A model generated the notes under the pieces. That model was not told where the DNA came from, did no database searches, and worked only from the letters and a program-made list of their open reading frames with translations. A stretch of DNA of 64,000 nt from Nephrocerus scutellatus (Eukaryota; Arthropoda; Insecta; Diptera; Pipunculidae): positions 14,557,462 to 14,621,461 of the forward strand of contig OX352763.1 of the NCBI GenBank assembly GCA_947095585.1. Direction: 5' to 3'. Shown piece after piece: positions 24,772 to 35,960 of this stretch (its first letter is position 1; the number at the start of each line of letters is the position of its first letter). The position numbers and the translations under genes were made by a program.

Positions 24772-25560
24772 CAGGGTGTCCCATAATTCGTGCACAATAA
24801 TTTGGGAAGTGGTTCTTGGGATAATTCTAAGAAAAAAATCGTTCTACAGTAAGGCTCTAACTCCAATGTTGACAACATTTATCGGGGATTGAAGACAATG
24901 CTTACTTCGGAGGATCTTGACCCATGTTTACGTAAATTGCTCTGTTAATACTAACGGTAGAAATATCGTTTAGGAATCTGTTTTTAGAAGAAATTCTAGC
25001 CTTTATAATTGCGTTTAAATAATGTTAATATCTTGTTTGAGTCTTCAGATATCCAGCTTCAATTTCTGTTCTTGTTTTTGACTTTGAGGTCAATTTTCTC
25101 CAGAAATTGTATATTGGTTTTCCTTACGGCGTATATTGTTCATTTTTGTGACTAAGATTCTATCCTATTCTATTCTATTGTTTTTTTTTTCTTCTGTTGG
25201 GTGTTTTGTAAAATGTGTTTTCTCATGTTTTTGGTTTGAAAACGTTAAGCGGATAGTTTGATAATTCAGTGACTTTTTGAATTTTCCGCGCAGTAACTTT
25301 TAATGCACCACTGAATTTTGTGTTCTGAATTTCAAAGGAGTGTTTGGCGATGTTCAGCTGCAATCAGACCGAGTTTTTTTTCGCGCCGTTTCGTCACCGT
25401 AGCCATAACAGGGATACATCACATCACACCAGAGACCATGGAACCATCAAGACAGTGGGTTTCTCCGTGTGAACGTGCACCAAAGAAGGCCTCCTGCAAA
25501 AAATCTATCCAAAGGCCCAGATTTCCAGCTGGTGCCATCGAGCTTTGCATTAGCATTGGT
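24772..25560 (+). mobile_element. Mariner-type element relic
   Basis: A stretch near 25405-25500 reads ITGIHHITPETMEPSRQWVS then APKKA, closely following the mariner transposase core (W-I-HHYTPExKxQSxQW then APKKAK) just after the first catalytic Asp, which is lost here. About 600 bp upstream, CAGGGTGTCCCATAATTCGTG at 24772-24793 looks like a mariner-style terminus. That it belongs to the same copy is an inference. Confidence 0.55.
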
Positions 25561-25599
25561 ATTGCTATTATCTCGATATGTGGCAGTTAATAGAGTATT

Positions 25600-26640
25600 T
25601 TATTGATGGTAGTTTCATATTTTTATTACATGCATCAGTTCGTAAGTCTTTTATTTAGTTGTCAAATTTGTTTTTGAACAACTGACTTTCTCTAATTTCT
25701 CTTTGTAATACAAAATTTAAGGTAACTTTTATTAAATATCTTTGTTATCCTTTGTACAAAATGTGCGTCATTTTAATTTGGTCATTGAAAACAAATGTTT
25801 AATGTTTAAAGGCATAATTAACGACAAAGTTGTGCCTTTTAGAATGCATTCTATGAGAATTCCAATATCAAAGTTAACCAATTGACTTTTAAACAAGTAA
25901 CAGGAATCCAAACTACAGAAGGACGTCTGCTAACCTAGTCATATCCTTTCCGAAAAGGAATTGTGTAAATTTGCATAAAGTAAATTTCCAAACAACTTAC
26001 AGAAATCCGAATCACAGAAACACATCTGCTCACAGAGTCATATCCTTTCCCAAAAGGAATTGTTTAAATTTGTACAAAAGCAAAAGTTTACCGGTTAAGC
26101 CGCACTTGTCCATATTGGCTTCGTGTACTCTTTAGGTTGCATATACTCGTACATACAATACACAAATAGACATTATAATGGTCAGCTGAGTCTTGACATC
26201 CGAATTTGTATTAACTAAGAGACGAAGATAGAAGAAAGAAGTTAAAAATTTATTCTATGAACAAAAATAATAATTTTCTGGAAATCTATATAAAAATAGT
26301 GTCTCGATTCAATAAACAATTAGTTTGTTTCCCTTTGGAATTCGTATTAGAAAGCGTCCTCCTTTAGATACTGCTTTCGCTGCTATAGTGATCAACACGT
26401 CGTATATATAACCATCTACAATTATTAATATTATTTTTATCCAACAATTCCTGGTTGGATATCGATAAATGTTCCATCACCTATAAAAAGAATTTTATCA
26501 TATTTCCTACAGGACACATACTCGCCCTCCTATTGTAAGTATCAAAATATGAAGCTTTCCCTCTGACATTAATGGGATCGTGATTTTTTTTTGCTATTTC
26601 TATTTCTTTCTTTATTTTCTATATGGAAAATACGCCTCCT
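25600..26640. other. Local direct repeats, no gene
   Basis: Two ~100-bp related units (ACAGGAATCCAAACTACAGA at about 25901; ACAGAAATCCGAATCACAGA at about 26000), each followed by TCATATCCTTTCC.AAAAGG and a TTGT.TAAATTTG block, form a diverged tandem pair with a period near 100. No coding signal. Confidence 0.5.
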
Positions 26641-26644
26641 TAAC

Positions 26645-28510
26645 CTCCATTTCGTATCTGAGCCAAGATTAAATTTGTTAAGGTGGAGTCGCAAGCCACA
26701 TTGGTCTGTGGGAAAGCTCACCAGCTTTCTCATGATATCCTTGTCCAGATTAAGGATTTCCTTGTAGCAAAAGAGCCTGGTTAATCGTTTGGATTGAGTC
26801 AGCCCCGGGACATTTCCTCAGTTGGCCAGACGATGTTTGATTTCCGAAGTATTAATCAGCGCTGTGGTGGCAGCCCAGTTGACACTACAGTAGGGTTCAG
26901 GTCCTATGAACGCAGATTGTGTGCTAGCCTTAGCTTGTTCATCTGCACATTTATTGCCTGCAATTCCTTGATGACCGGGGCCATCCGAGTTTAACCCTGT
27001 TATGTCTAATTGCAGATTGCAGTGCATCGTAACAGCATTTAATTGATATAGAGTCAATTAAGTTGGACGACAGCGCGTTAAGTGCTGCCTGACTAGGATT
27101 TACTAGGATTTATCCTGGCGCAGATTTCAATGTCCTATATGGTCATCTAATTTGTACCTCTTTAATAGCGTATCTAGCCGTCTACCTAATGCAGATTTGT
27201 GGGGGTGAAAGGGGTATGCATGACACCCGTGATACCAAGACAGGTAATTCTTTGATGCTTTTGAAGCTTATTTGCCGTTGTCCGTTCAAAAACTTTTGAC
27301 CACCAAACGATGGCCGTATACGTGATAATGGGCCTCACCATCATCGTATACATCCCGTGTATCATTTTACGATTTGGACCTCAAGTTCTACCGTAAAGGT
27401 GTCTAATAGTCCACATGGCCCTAGTGGCGCATTCGATCGCGGACTTTTGAAGCTAGATTGACAATCTTCTTTTTGTGAAAGGCATTACAAGGACCTATGT
27501 ATAGTTCTTGTGCACGATTCTAAAACGTGTAGTAAAGCACCTTCCATAAGACTAAAATTAGTCGTGCTGTTCTTTACCACTAACAAGAATGGCCAAGTCA
27601 TTTGCCTGTAGATCGACTAGAAGGTTGTATGACTAGTGACTACAGAAGGGGAGAAAGGACTTCTCTTTGAGGACAACCCCTAACTGCGGTTGAGGAGGAA
27701 GTAATATTTCGACATTCAAGCATGGCCCTTATCCATTAGTTGGTCGAGTTCGATACTTCTGCTTATTATTGATTTTTCTGTTGTTATCGAATGCGCCCTT
27801 AATGTCAAGGAATTCACACGGAGCCGCTTCCTTAGAACTAAAAGATCTTTCTATCTTCTTTGCATTTACCTTTCCTATATGCACACTGACTTGAGAGGGG
27901 TAGACAAATCTATTCAGTCTCTAATATGAACGTCAATGAGTCTCTCCACGATTTTGAGGACAAATGATGTTAGATTATAGGTCTATATGAATTAGGCAGC
28001 TCACTAGGCTTATTGCCTGGCTTGGGGATAAAGATTACATTTACCTGTCTGCAGGTAGTTGGGATGTACCATCATTTTTAGCTAGCTCCAAATAAAGCAA
28101 TCAAACTCGGATCTCGTATGATCGATTGCCTTCTGTAAAAGCACTGGAAAGATGCCACCACCGTCCGGGGCTTTGAATGGTTTGAAGCAGCTCACTGCCC
28201 ATTTAACCTCTTCCGAACTGAAGATTTTCCCGGATAAGCTATTTACTTAAGTAGCAATATACACCTTTAGGTCAGATGTGTTCACTAGTGCACTAGTGGA
28301 CGAATCTGTGAAATGAACTTAAAGTAGGGTTCTGAGTGTATTCCCATAGGTGCAATCGTTCTTTTTTAGTAAACCTACACAACTTGCCTGATCTTTAACG
28401 AGTGCCTTATTCGATTCGTACCGCTACTGGATGTCAGCAATGTTTGCATAGCATTTCCTCCATTTGGCCATGAGTTTGTGATGCTGCAGCGTCATCAGAT
28501 CCTATGATTG
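26645..28510 (-). mobile_element. RNase-H-bearing non-LTR retrotransposon (R1/LOA-like), RT and RNH
   Basis: Minus strand from the right. LTSFVLKIVERLID lies near 27940-27985, and EFLDIKGAFDN (RT motif A with its Asp) at about 27782-27814. A decayed YADD region, reading QANDLAILVSGK, lies near 27580-27615. The RNase H end GPGHQGIAGNKCADEQAKAS lies near 26930-26985. Stops and frameshifts throughout make it non-functional. The RNase H part is also found at 33950-34330. Confidence 0.8.
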
Positions 28511-29255
28511 TGTTAATCGCATTGTGCATACGTATATCTGATTTAAGCGCGTGTTAATTTCTTTCCATTACATTTGTTTTATGTGTTCATCTGCGTTTTA
28601 GGAAATCAACTGAAAGGAGATAATGCGACCCAATGTTATACAGAGAAGCTAATGCTAACAAATAAATATTACTTACTTAATAAATTACATGCGACCATTG
28701 ACCTTATCGGAATTCTATATAAATATATACGCACATTTCGTTCTGCAATCATTCTTCATATGTACCAATGCTATTCAAACCAGCCAAGGGTTCCAACATA
28801 AAGTGTAATGGTTTGTGTCGGAAAACACGGAACAAAATGTAAACAAATGCGAAGTGTAGTACGAGTATGTGATACTTATTCGTACGACACAAAAGAACAA
28901 ACGGCGAGAGAAACCTAATTATTAATATGACTTCTGCAGAGTTAGGGATTTTACTGAGTGGGATAAAAATAGTATGATAACTGATATTGTCGTATTTCTT
29001 CTTGTTAAGTGTTTTTCCTATTTGATATGTAAATATCAATCAAACTGGCATGGCATGAACATGAACGTACTAAACATTTTCTTTTGGTGGACAAGAGTCC
29101 GATGTGATTTTACGAATAAAAAGCTACAAAAAATACATATGTCTTCATCTTCACCCCTTTGGGGCACGTGCAACGTCTAGTATTTACAGGTCTGGCCATA
29201 CATACATATTTATATTTTGTACCGATAATTGCTACAAAATAAGACAAACAAAATA
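28511..29255. other. No gene recognised
   Basis: AT-rich spacer between two LINE fragments. Open frames up to 96 codons on both strands lack domains. Confidence 0.5.
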
Positions 29256-29259
29256 ATTT

Positions 29260-29515
29260 GATTTGATTGAAGATCAGGAATTGTTATCCTCGTCGAAGCA
29301 ACAAATTCCCAAATACGTACTGGACATCCAAGAATCTGTGTGAGATATATCCCCAGTTACAATTTTGTAGGCTAAATTTTCCTCGTCTGTATGGTTTGCT
29401 GGTATTCAAGACAGATATGCATAGACGTGCTGTATTTTTCTCTCCTTAATTACTTAATTCCAACACACCCACGCCGTCCTAACCATTCTATTGAGCGTGT
29501 GTATATTATAAATAA
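29260..29515 (+). mobile_element. CR1/Jockey-group LINE 3' end, highly decayed
   Basis: FPRLYGLLVFKTDMHRR (about 29375-29425) parallels VFPHLYDLQSFKTHVHRH of the better copies. It is followed by CACGCCGTCCTAACCAT and GAGCGTGTGTATATTATAAATAATAAA, the same 3' tail as at 16943 and 48405 but extended as an ATAA-type repeat. Confidence 0.6.
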
Positions 29516-29529
29516 TAAAACAACCCATA

Positions 29530-30280
29530 AAAATTAAAATTGTTCATGTAAATTCTTTAATAGGAGATACATATTTGTGCAAAGTTTGAACCGAGTTAAA
29601 AAATATTAATATTAGACCCCTTTCACTTAAAAATTTATACAAAAACTGTTGTTTGGGGCTCGATCACTTTCAAATTTCAATAGTAATTGTTATCATCGGA
29701 GATACACATGTGTTTAAAATTTTAAGAAAATCGGGTTAATTTTTTAAAAATTTATTTGGTCACCCCTCGAGTTTTAGGGCCCGATCACTCCAATAATTCT
29801 ACAAAAAGTTTTGATGATCAGAGATACACATGTGATTAAAGTTTGAAGAAAAACGGGTTATTTAAAAAAAAATTATAAGGGCACACCTCGGGCCTCAGGG
29901 CCTGATCACTCTTAAACTGTTAAAACAAGTTTTGTCCATCGGAGATACACAGCGTTGTTTGAAATTGAAAGAAAATCGGGTTAATTTTTAAGAAATGAGT
30001 ACACCTCGGGCCTCAGGGCGCGATCAGTCCAAAAAATGTACAAAAAGTTTTATCCATCAGAGATACACATGTGTTTAAAGTTTGAAGAAAATCGGGTTAT
30101 ATTTTAAAAAATTCATATGGCCCGAGAGGCCTCAAATTTTAATAGGAAGTGTTGTCACCGGAAATACACATGTGTGCAAAATTTCAATAAAATCTGACTT
30201 TTGGAAGTTGGTTAAAAATTTATCACAAAATCTGACCAGTCAATCAGTCGCGAAGTTAATATAGAGGATTTAAAAATATG
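29530..30280. repeat. ~120-bp tandem array, six diverged units
   Basis: The block GAGATACACATGTGT (or close variants) recurs at about 29563, 29699, 29821, 29942, 30060 and 30161. Each is followed by AAGAAAATCGGGTTA and then a CCTCGGGCCTCAGGGC-like segment. It ends in GCGAAGTTAATATAGAGGATTT. Two related units with the same ending lie at 58850-59160. Confidence 0.8.
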
Positions 30281-31293
30281 GAATATCTTACACAAATAGT
30301 AGATATCGAAAAGTTTTTCAGTTCACAGTGGGCTTCGACAAGGCTGCATACTATCGCCACTATTATTTCTAGTGGTTATCAATTATGATATACGTGAAGT
30401 TCTGATAGGAAATATCCGTGGAATACAAAACCCAAGATGACATTTTCTTTCTTTCGCATTTGCAAGCCTAAGCAAGTCGAGTCAGCCGTCCATGAGAGAA
30501 GCAAAGCTATTAATGCTTCTGAAGATAAAGTTTTTAAAACTTTTTTTTTTCTTGACTTTGTCTGTCTGTCGGTTTTTTCGACTTCTTTGACGTTCTTTTT
30601 AAACACTTTACACTTTCTAGAAAGCTAAATTTTGTAAGCAGCTCAGTGTCGTGTGGCATTTTTAAGATCCCGTGTATGACTCTTGTTACACGTCGGGTGT
30701 GGACATTTTTTATTCTGTAAAGTGGGCGCTTCCCACATCGGCTTAAAGGCAATTTTTGACCAGCTTTCACATGACCTACAGCGCTAACATTTTATGAGCA
30801 GTTCAGTGTCATCGGCTTTTTCTGAGATTCCGTGTGTTATGCGTGTCGAGAGTCGTGTGCGGCGTGTGTAACGTAGGGAAAGTGGGTTAATCTTTGAAGT
30901 AGGCACCACATTTTTTTAACGACCTTCCACATGTTTTAGAAAGTTAAAATTTTTTGATATCTTAGTCTCATAGAGCATTTATGGAATCCCGCGTGTCGAG
31001 AGTCGCGTGGGGCGGGAGTGATGCGCGGAAAAGTGCATTAACTGTTAAATAGACTCCATTTTAAAAACAGATAAAAACAGATTGTGACCAAATAATACAA
31101 TGTAAAAATAAAAGGACTCTGTGACATGTGTCGATGTATGGATAAAATGTTCTACCCAAAAAACTAAGTTTTTTACATTTACATACTTGTATTTTATTTA
31201 GCCGTCCCGGCGGATAGTTGCGGCACTAAACTATATGTGTGAAGCAAAATTAGAAAGGTATAAGCTGCCTTCACAATGTCGTTACAAATAAAG

Positions 31294-31345
31294 AAAATCT
31301 ATATTATCAATCAATCAATGCAAGACTATTGATAATATAGATTTT
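31294..31345. repeat. Perfect 18-bp inverted repeat, 16-nt loop
   Basis: AAAATCTATATTATCAAT (31294-31311) pairs perfectly with 31328-31345, and imperfect complementarity extends outward. It lies in the part of copy A that is missing from copy B. It could be the core of a small inverted-repeat element or an RNA hairpin. Confidence 0.8.
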
Positions 31346-32326
31346 ATTTCGCTATTGCATCAGTAGATACTTATTTCTGTGTGCAGTAATTCTTGGAAGG
31401 TGACTATTACACCATATAGATGGAAAATGAATTATGATAGAGAGAGAGAGAATGAATGAGAGCTGATAATTTTGCAAAATTATTACCACATTGTGAAGTA
31501 GGAAATGCGGACACCATATACTCTACGAGGGGAAACAGGATCTCCATAACAACTTTTTAGCACACAATCAAATGTTCTAGGTAATGTAATCCAATACGCT
31601 TAGTACTTTATTTTATTGCCTCAGCAAACTGTTGAAATGAAACATCGCCTACAAAAACTTTTTCTTAACATTTCCAATGCTGAATAAACCCTTGGACTCT
31701 AGAATTAAAAATTTTTTTTGCAACGAAAAAAAAACCACATATTTTCCAAAGTGTCGGATGCTTTCGGTTATTAGCCGCAGACATTTATTTCGCAATTTAT
31801 GTGTGAGTGTGTGTATGTTTGTTACACTGTATCTTAAACTTAGAATTAAAATTCGATACGTAATATGCACTGAGCTGGGCATCTTATGGGGACTATAAAA
31901 TCCTGTGAGCTCCTTCCTATGCTATGTGCGATCACTTGGAATTTACTGTTACTTCGGCTTTGCTACTAATGTGCGTTTTTATGCCGCCAAGACTCGCCTT
32001 GGCGACTTTTACGAGATTTCGCCACAGTCAGCGCAACTGTTGGTAATCATTACTCACTGCTCCGTCTGAACTTTTTTCCTGTAGTATACTTATACCAATA
32101 TGCATATTTATTTATTTATTTATTTATATATAAGGGGTTAGCGACAAAACTAAGAGTTCTGCAAATGACATGGAATGATACTGTGATTCGCGATCGCCAC
32201 CAAATACGCACGACATTTGTTTACTTTGAAAGAGAGCGATAAAAATATATGTGGTATAATTTTTAAAAAACTGTGTATGTGTGTGTATGTGGTAGTATTA
32301 GTTTTCATTAAACATTTACACCCAAG

Positions 32327-32332
32327 TCAGTT
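32327..32332 (+). promoter_or_regulatory. Initiator-like TCAGTT upstream of AT-hook gene A
   Basis: TCAGTT matches the arthropod Initiator and is preserved at the equivalent place in copy B (37430-37435). Starting transcription at 32329 would give a 137-nt first exon before the 52-nt intron. No convincing TATA box sits at -30. Confidence 0.35.
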
Positions 32333-32465
32333 TATTGATTGGCATGGGCGGTCAGAATAGCGTAATATTTTGAGTGAGAAAGACGACTATTGGCGTAGAA
32401 GAAACACCACACCTTAAAAACAAAAGAAAGGGGGAAAACTTTGAGAAACTTTTTAAAGGATCAGA

Positions 32466-32517
32466 GTAAGTATGTGATTTAAGAAGAAAGCGATTAAAAA
32501 CAACTTCCTTAATTTAG
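32466..32517 (+). other. 52-nt intron in the 5' UTR of AT-hook gene A
   Basis: GTAAGTATG donor, TTCCTTAATTTAG acceptor, length 52 nt, ending 7 bases before the ATG. The same donor, length and acceptor are kept in copy B (37572-37623), which supports a real intron. Confidence 0.6.
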
Positions 32518-32524
32518 TTGAGTA

Positions 32525-33289
32525 ATGCCGTCTCCAAAAATTAATACACCGGAGAAATTACCGAAGAAAAGGGGTCGTCCTAAAGGAACAACCAAAAGAG
32601 AATTGCAAAAACGACAATTGAAACAGACAAACTACGGAGGTGTGCAATCCAGTAAACCATTCTCTACGCAACGCAACGATATAATGAAATACAATCAATT
32701 TGGGGTATATGATCCAATGATCGGAAATCCGCAACCTTTTTTAGGATTATCATCGCAAATATTCGAATCACCTGATACCAGGGCCAGGCCAGTCAAACAA
32801 TCATATATAAATTCCAATGGCCGACTTACGCCACCGTATCGCATAGTGCTGAAAGAGCCCGAGCCGAGTTTCTCTGGTGACCTACCACATGTACCACTCG
32901 TTCGAAATCGTTTCAAAAAAAAGCTAACGGAATGTGAGAACAATGTGGAGTCAACTATTGCTCTGGCAAAAGAAAAGGGCAACGCAAATGGCGAAAGCGC
33001 ACATAACGCAAATTTGTGCAGGGCAGATTTGTTCAAAAACTTCTCCACTGGCATCGGAACCTTTACCGATTCAAATGCCACAACATTGATCGACACCACC
33101 ACCACTAACACTACAACCAATAGTGACACTCAAAACATAATAAGTACTATTGAGAATATCGAAACGGACGAAGCGATTTCGATTTCATATCCTTTGTCAC
33201 CTTTACCATGGGCAGATATGTTTCATTTTGCTGAAGACTTCCTTTGTGATAGCCACGAAAGTATTCAGGAAATAGAAAACACACAATAA
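32525..33289 (+). CDS. AT-hook protein of unrecognised family, 254 aa (copy A)
   Basis: Encodes 254 residues from an ATG 7 bases after a well-formed 52-nt intron. Residues 14-21 (KKRGRPKG) are a canonical AT-hook, a minor-groove DNA-binding motif, embedded in a basic N-terminus, so a nuclear or chromatin role is an inference. The middle is Asn/Ser/Pro-rich and low in order, with a Thr-rich tract at 191-198. The C-terminus holds an acidic-aromatic block, LPWADMFHFAEDFL (227-240). Two segments, residues ~144-160 (including GNANG) and 215-240, are kept in the diverged paralogue in copy B, so selection on protein sequence is plausible. The stop codon overlaps an AATAAA at 33285-33290. I do not recognise the family. 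A transposon-borne gene is an alternative, since it travels with a repeat-rich duplicated segment. Confidence 0.65.
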   Translation: MPSPKINTPEKLPKKRGRPKGTTKRELQKRQLKQTNYGGVQSSKPFSTQRNDIMKYNQFGVYDPMIGNPQPFLGLSSQIFESPDTRARPVKQSYINSNGRLTPPYRIVLKEPEPSFSGDLPHVPLVRNRFKKKLTECENNVESTIALAKEKGNANGESAHNANLCRADLFKNFSTGIGTFTDSNATTLIDTTTTNTTTNSDTQNIISTIENIETDEAISISYPLSPLPWADMFHFAEDFLCDSHESIQEIENTQ

Positions 33290-33290
33290 A
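33285..33290 (+). promoter_or_regulatory. AATAAA overlapping the stop of gene A
   Basis: AATAAA overlaps the TAA stop, as it does in copy B (38170-38175). Further AATAAA motifs lie at about 33420-33460 and may be the ones used. Confidence 0.35.
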
Positions 33291-33679
33291 AGTGTAACGA
33301 CGTCTGCACAACTTAAAAAATAGTAATAGTAATTAAAAAAACTAATAAAAATTAATTTATCCATATTCTTGACGAAACTTAACTCAATTGTTTTTGGCGC
33401 CTTTTCAATGGCTGGTTTTAAATAAATAATAAAATAAAAATAAAATAAATAAATAAAGGTGATTTTGATTTTTGTTTTCCCAATAGATGCAGGAATCTCA
33501 CGATATATTTCTTGCTGATCATCTATGATGTTTTCTAGGACAACAGCTGATTTAAGACGATTTTTTTATCTTGTTAACCAGTGAAGCAGATCCACGATTG
33601 AACCAGCAAAACGATTTGCTCTGTGTCGATTTGGAAAAAGTTAAAACTTTCCAGGAAAACGGCCAAATTTATTTATTTT

Positions 33680-35960
33680 AATTTTTACCCTAGCCCATAT
33701 GGCAGAAACTGGGACCTGACAGATCTATTGTATCTTTGGGTGTCTTCACTCTAAGAAACGTACCACCTCCCTAATGAACGATAGTACATCTTTAGTAGCA
33801 GAATTGCTTAACACCGCTGTCAAGCATATATCCTTGTGAAAGATGCGTCTCCTTAACCAAAGTAATGCTGAGCTTTCATAGAGAATTTGTTCGGGTGACT
33901 TTTATTCTTTCGAGCAGAACCTAAATTATGTCTCTTAGCCCACACCAATTTTTTTAAGGTGATATCTCAAGCCACAATGACCTGTTAGAAAACTCCCCAG
34001 CTTCCTAATCCTATCTCTATTTAGTTGTGGCGGCAGCCCCGTTGACACCACACTAAGGTTGAGGTCCTATGATCGCAAATTCCGAGCCAGCCCTAGCTAG
34101 TTCATCTGTAGATTCGTTGCCTGCAATTTCCTGATGACCAGAGACCCAACCGAGTTTGAGTTTGTTGTGTCTGCCAAGAGATTGCAGTCATAACATAACA
34201 GTTTTTGACTTGAGACCATTAAATTGGACAACAGCTCTTTAAGTGCTGCTGGCTATCTGAAAAGATATATATTCTAGCGCCGTTTATTCCTTTATTATGG
34301 TTAGTCCCGGCTCAGATCTCAATGGCATTGCCTTTGGACTTAATAGATGTAACAAGAATATCTACTTAAGAAAGGATAAGTCACCGGTTTGCCAGGAAGG
34401 TCAAACCTGATGTGTTCATGGTCTGACAGTGAGGCTTCGTCGGACACTCCAGTTTCCAACAAAGTTGGAGAAAAATGGACTGGCAAGATGGAGGTCAAGT
34501 ACCTCTTCGCGAATCGCAATTATGAAGGTAGGTTTGGATCCTTTATTTAGTATATGTGTAGTGGTGACCGGAATTCAACGCACTGTTTAATAATGATTCG
34601 CATGGTGTTCATGTGGTCGATACAGGGGGATCCAGAGCTGAAACCTGCTTGTTCGGCATTGAGTGTATCTTCCAGATGTATCTACATTACTACTAATAAG
34701 ATATTCTTAAAGACACTCACCCGTTTTCTTGATGTCGCTGCTGCCTCAGACCTCTTTCATCGCATCCTTTTAGGTACTCTAGGTTTCCGTTTCGGCAGTG
34801 CTCTATCAGTTCTTGGACCTCTAAGGGCAGAATGATGTCTTCGTCGCCAGGGAAATATGCTGAAGCACACACGATGTTCTGTATTCCCCTCTCAGTCGGA
34901 ACTTCAATCAGCAGGGCCACCATGTCTTTCGTGCCGATCAAGCAGTTCGTCCTTGGCACTGGCTTCCCGCTAATAACCCAAAGCTCTTCGATGATACCAA
35001 GGGTTATATTTTCCTCCGAGAACCGCTTGCTGAGGGCCGCTACCCTTCGCGTGATGCGGGTTCGCCTCTAACACCCTGATGAACTTCTCTCTAGATGCTA
35101 AAGTTGAAGGGGCAGTTTCGGTAAAAGCAAGAGCAGTCTCTCTATTCTTGCCCATGCCTCAAGCATGCTGAGGGCCGCTACCCTTCGCGTGATGCGGGTT
35201 CGCCTCTAACACCCTGATGAACTTCTCTCTAGATGCTAAAGTTGAAGGGGCAGTTTCGGTAAAAACAAGAGCAGTCTCTCTATTCTTGCCCATGCCTCAA
35301 GCATATTTAAGTCGCCTTCTCTCTAGCGGGTTCAATTAAATGAATCCATCTCGGTGTTGTTGGATCAGTAACCCATCTGATGCCTTCCCAATAGCAGAGC
35401 GTCGGGTTTCTCCGATATGACGCTTAATGCATCAACGATTGTGGGTGTATCCGAATCAGAAGTGGCTGGTTCCACGTCCTCTGTTCTGACGGCCTCGCGA
35501 ATTACAGATGAACTCTGGGTATGGTTCGGCTACTCAGCAGCAGACCGAGCAGTTGAGGCCAAAATGGGGTAGCCCGTCAAGATCTCAACAGCTTCTCTAG
35601 ATACAGCGGTTTGCTCAACAGCAGGACCCGAGATTAATGCGCTTTGAGGTGTATCGACCTCATAATCATTAAAACTTGAATCAATAATAACCCACGAGAA
35701 TCCGGGGAAGCCGTTTACCCATGAGAGAGCCCGGTATGGAAAGGCCAGTTGAAACCGTAGGTCGCCAGGTATTCAGAGTCTGCATAGTATCAACTAAGCA
35801 CCCTCTTAGCCAGGCATCCATCGGCGTATGCTGTTCTACATTAAATTAGGAATAGTTTTACTGAGAATAGGACAAATCTGTTGCCTTAAACCCTCTTTAT
35901 AAACCCGGGCTTGGGACCGGCAATTAAAATCGTAAAAGGCGGACTTGTCATGTCCCGTTA
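33680..35960 (-). mobile_element. RNase-H-bearing non-LTR retrotransposon, internally deleted
   Basis: On the minus strand 35860-35310 resembles the end of a low-complexity first ORF. 34960-34750 reads as the endonuclease (RTNCLIGTKDMVALLIEVP, then ASAYFPGDED and LPLEVQELIEHCRN, then GCD). 34330-33950 resembles the RNase H region at 26.7-27.1 kb, and the remainder runs to the 3' end. The reverse transcriptase that should lie between is missing. A 138-bp tandem duplication sits in the endonuclease region. Confidence 0.75.
35029..35304. repeat. Tandem duplication, 2 x 138 bp, nearly identical
   Basis: 35029-35166 and 35167-35304 differ by one base that I can see (AAAGCAAG versus AAACAAG context: G to A). 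The duplication is inside the LINE endonuclease region, so it arose after insertion of the element, or is an assembly duplicate. Confidence 0.9.

Larger units (their letters stand above)
30638..33660 (+). repeat. Segmental duplication, copy A
   Basis: Collinear with 36078-38815 in the same orientation across most of its length. It starts at CAGCTCAGTGTCGTGTGGCAT and includes three related ~160-bp subunits (starting near 30643, 30803 and 30961), a spacer, a promoter-like stretch, a gene with a 52-nt intron, and a shared 3' block ending in GATTTGGAAAAAGTTAAAAC. The copies are clearly diverged. Copy A has extra sequence at about 31210-31450 that B lacks. A weaker relic of the 160-bp part occurs at 48430-48770. 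Confidence 0.85.

Noticed and set aside
32695..33129. 144-codon minus-strand frame opposite the AT-hook gene
   Set aside because: An antisense shadow of gene A; not kept in copy B.
34554..35071. Plus-strand frames in the LINE at 33680-35960
   Set aside because: Antisense to a clear endonuclease reading on the minus strand.
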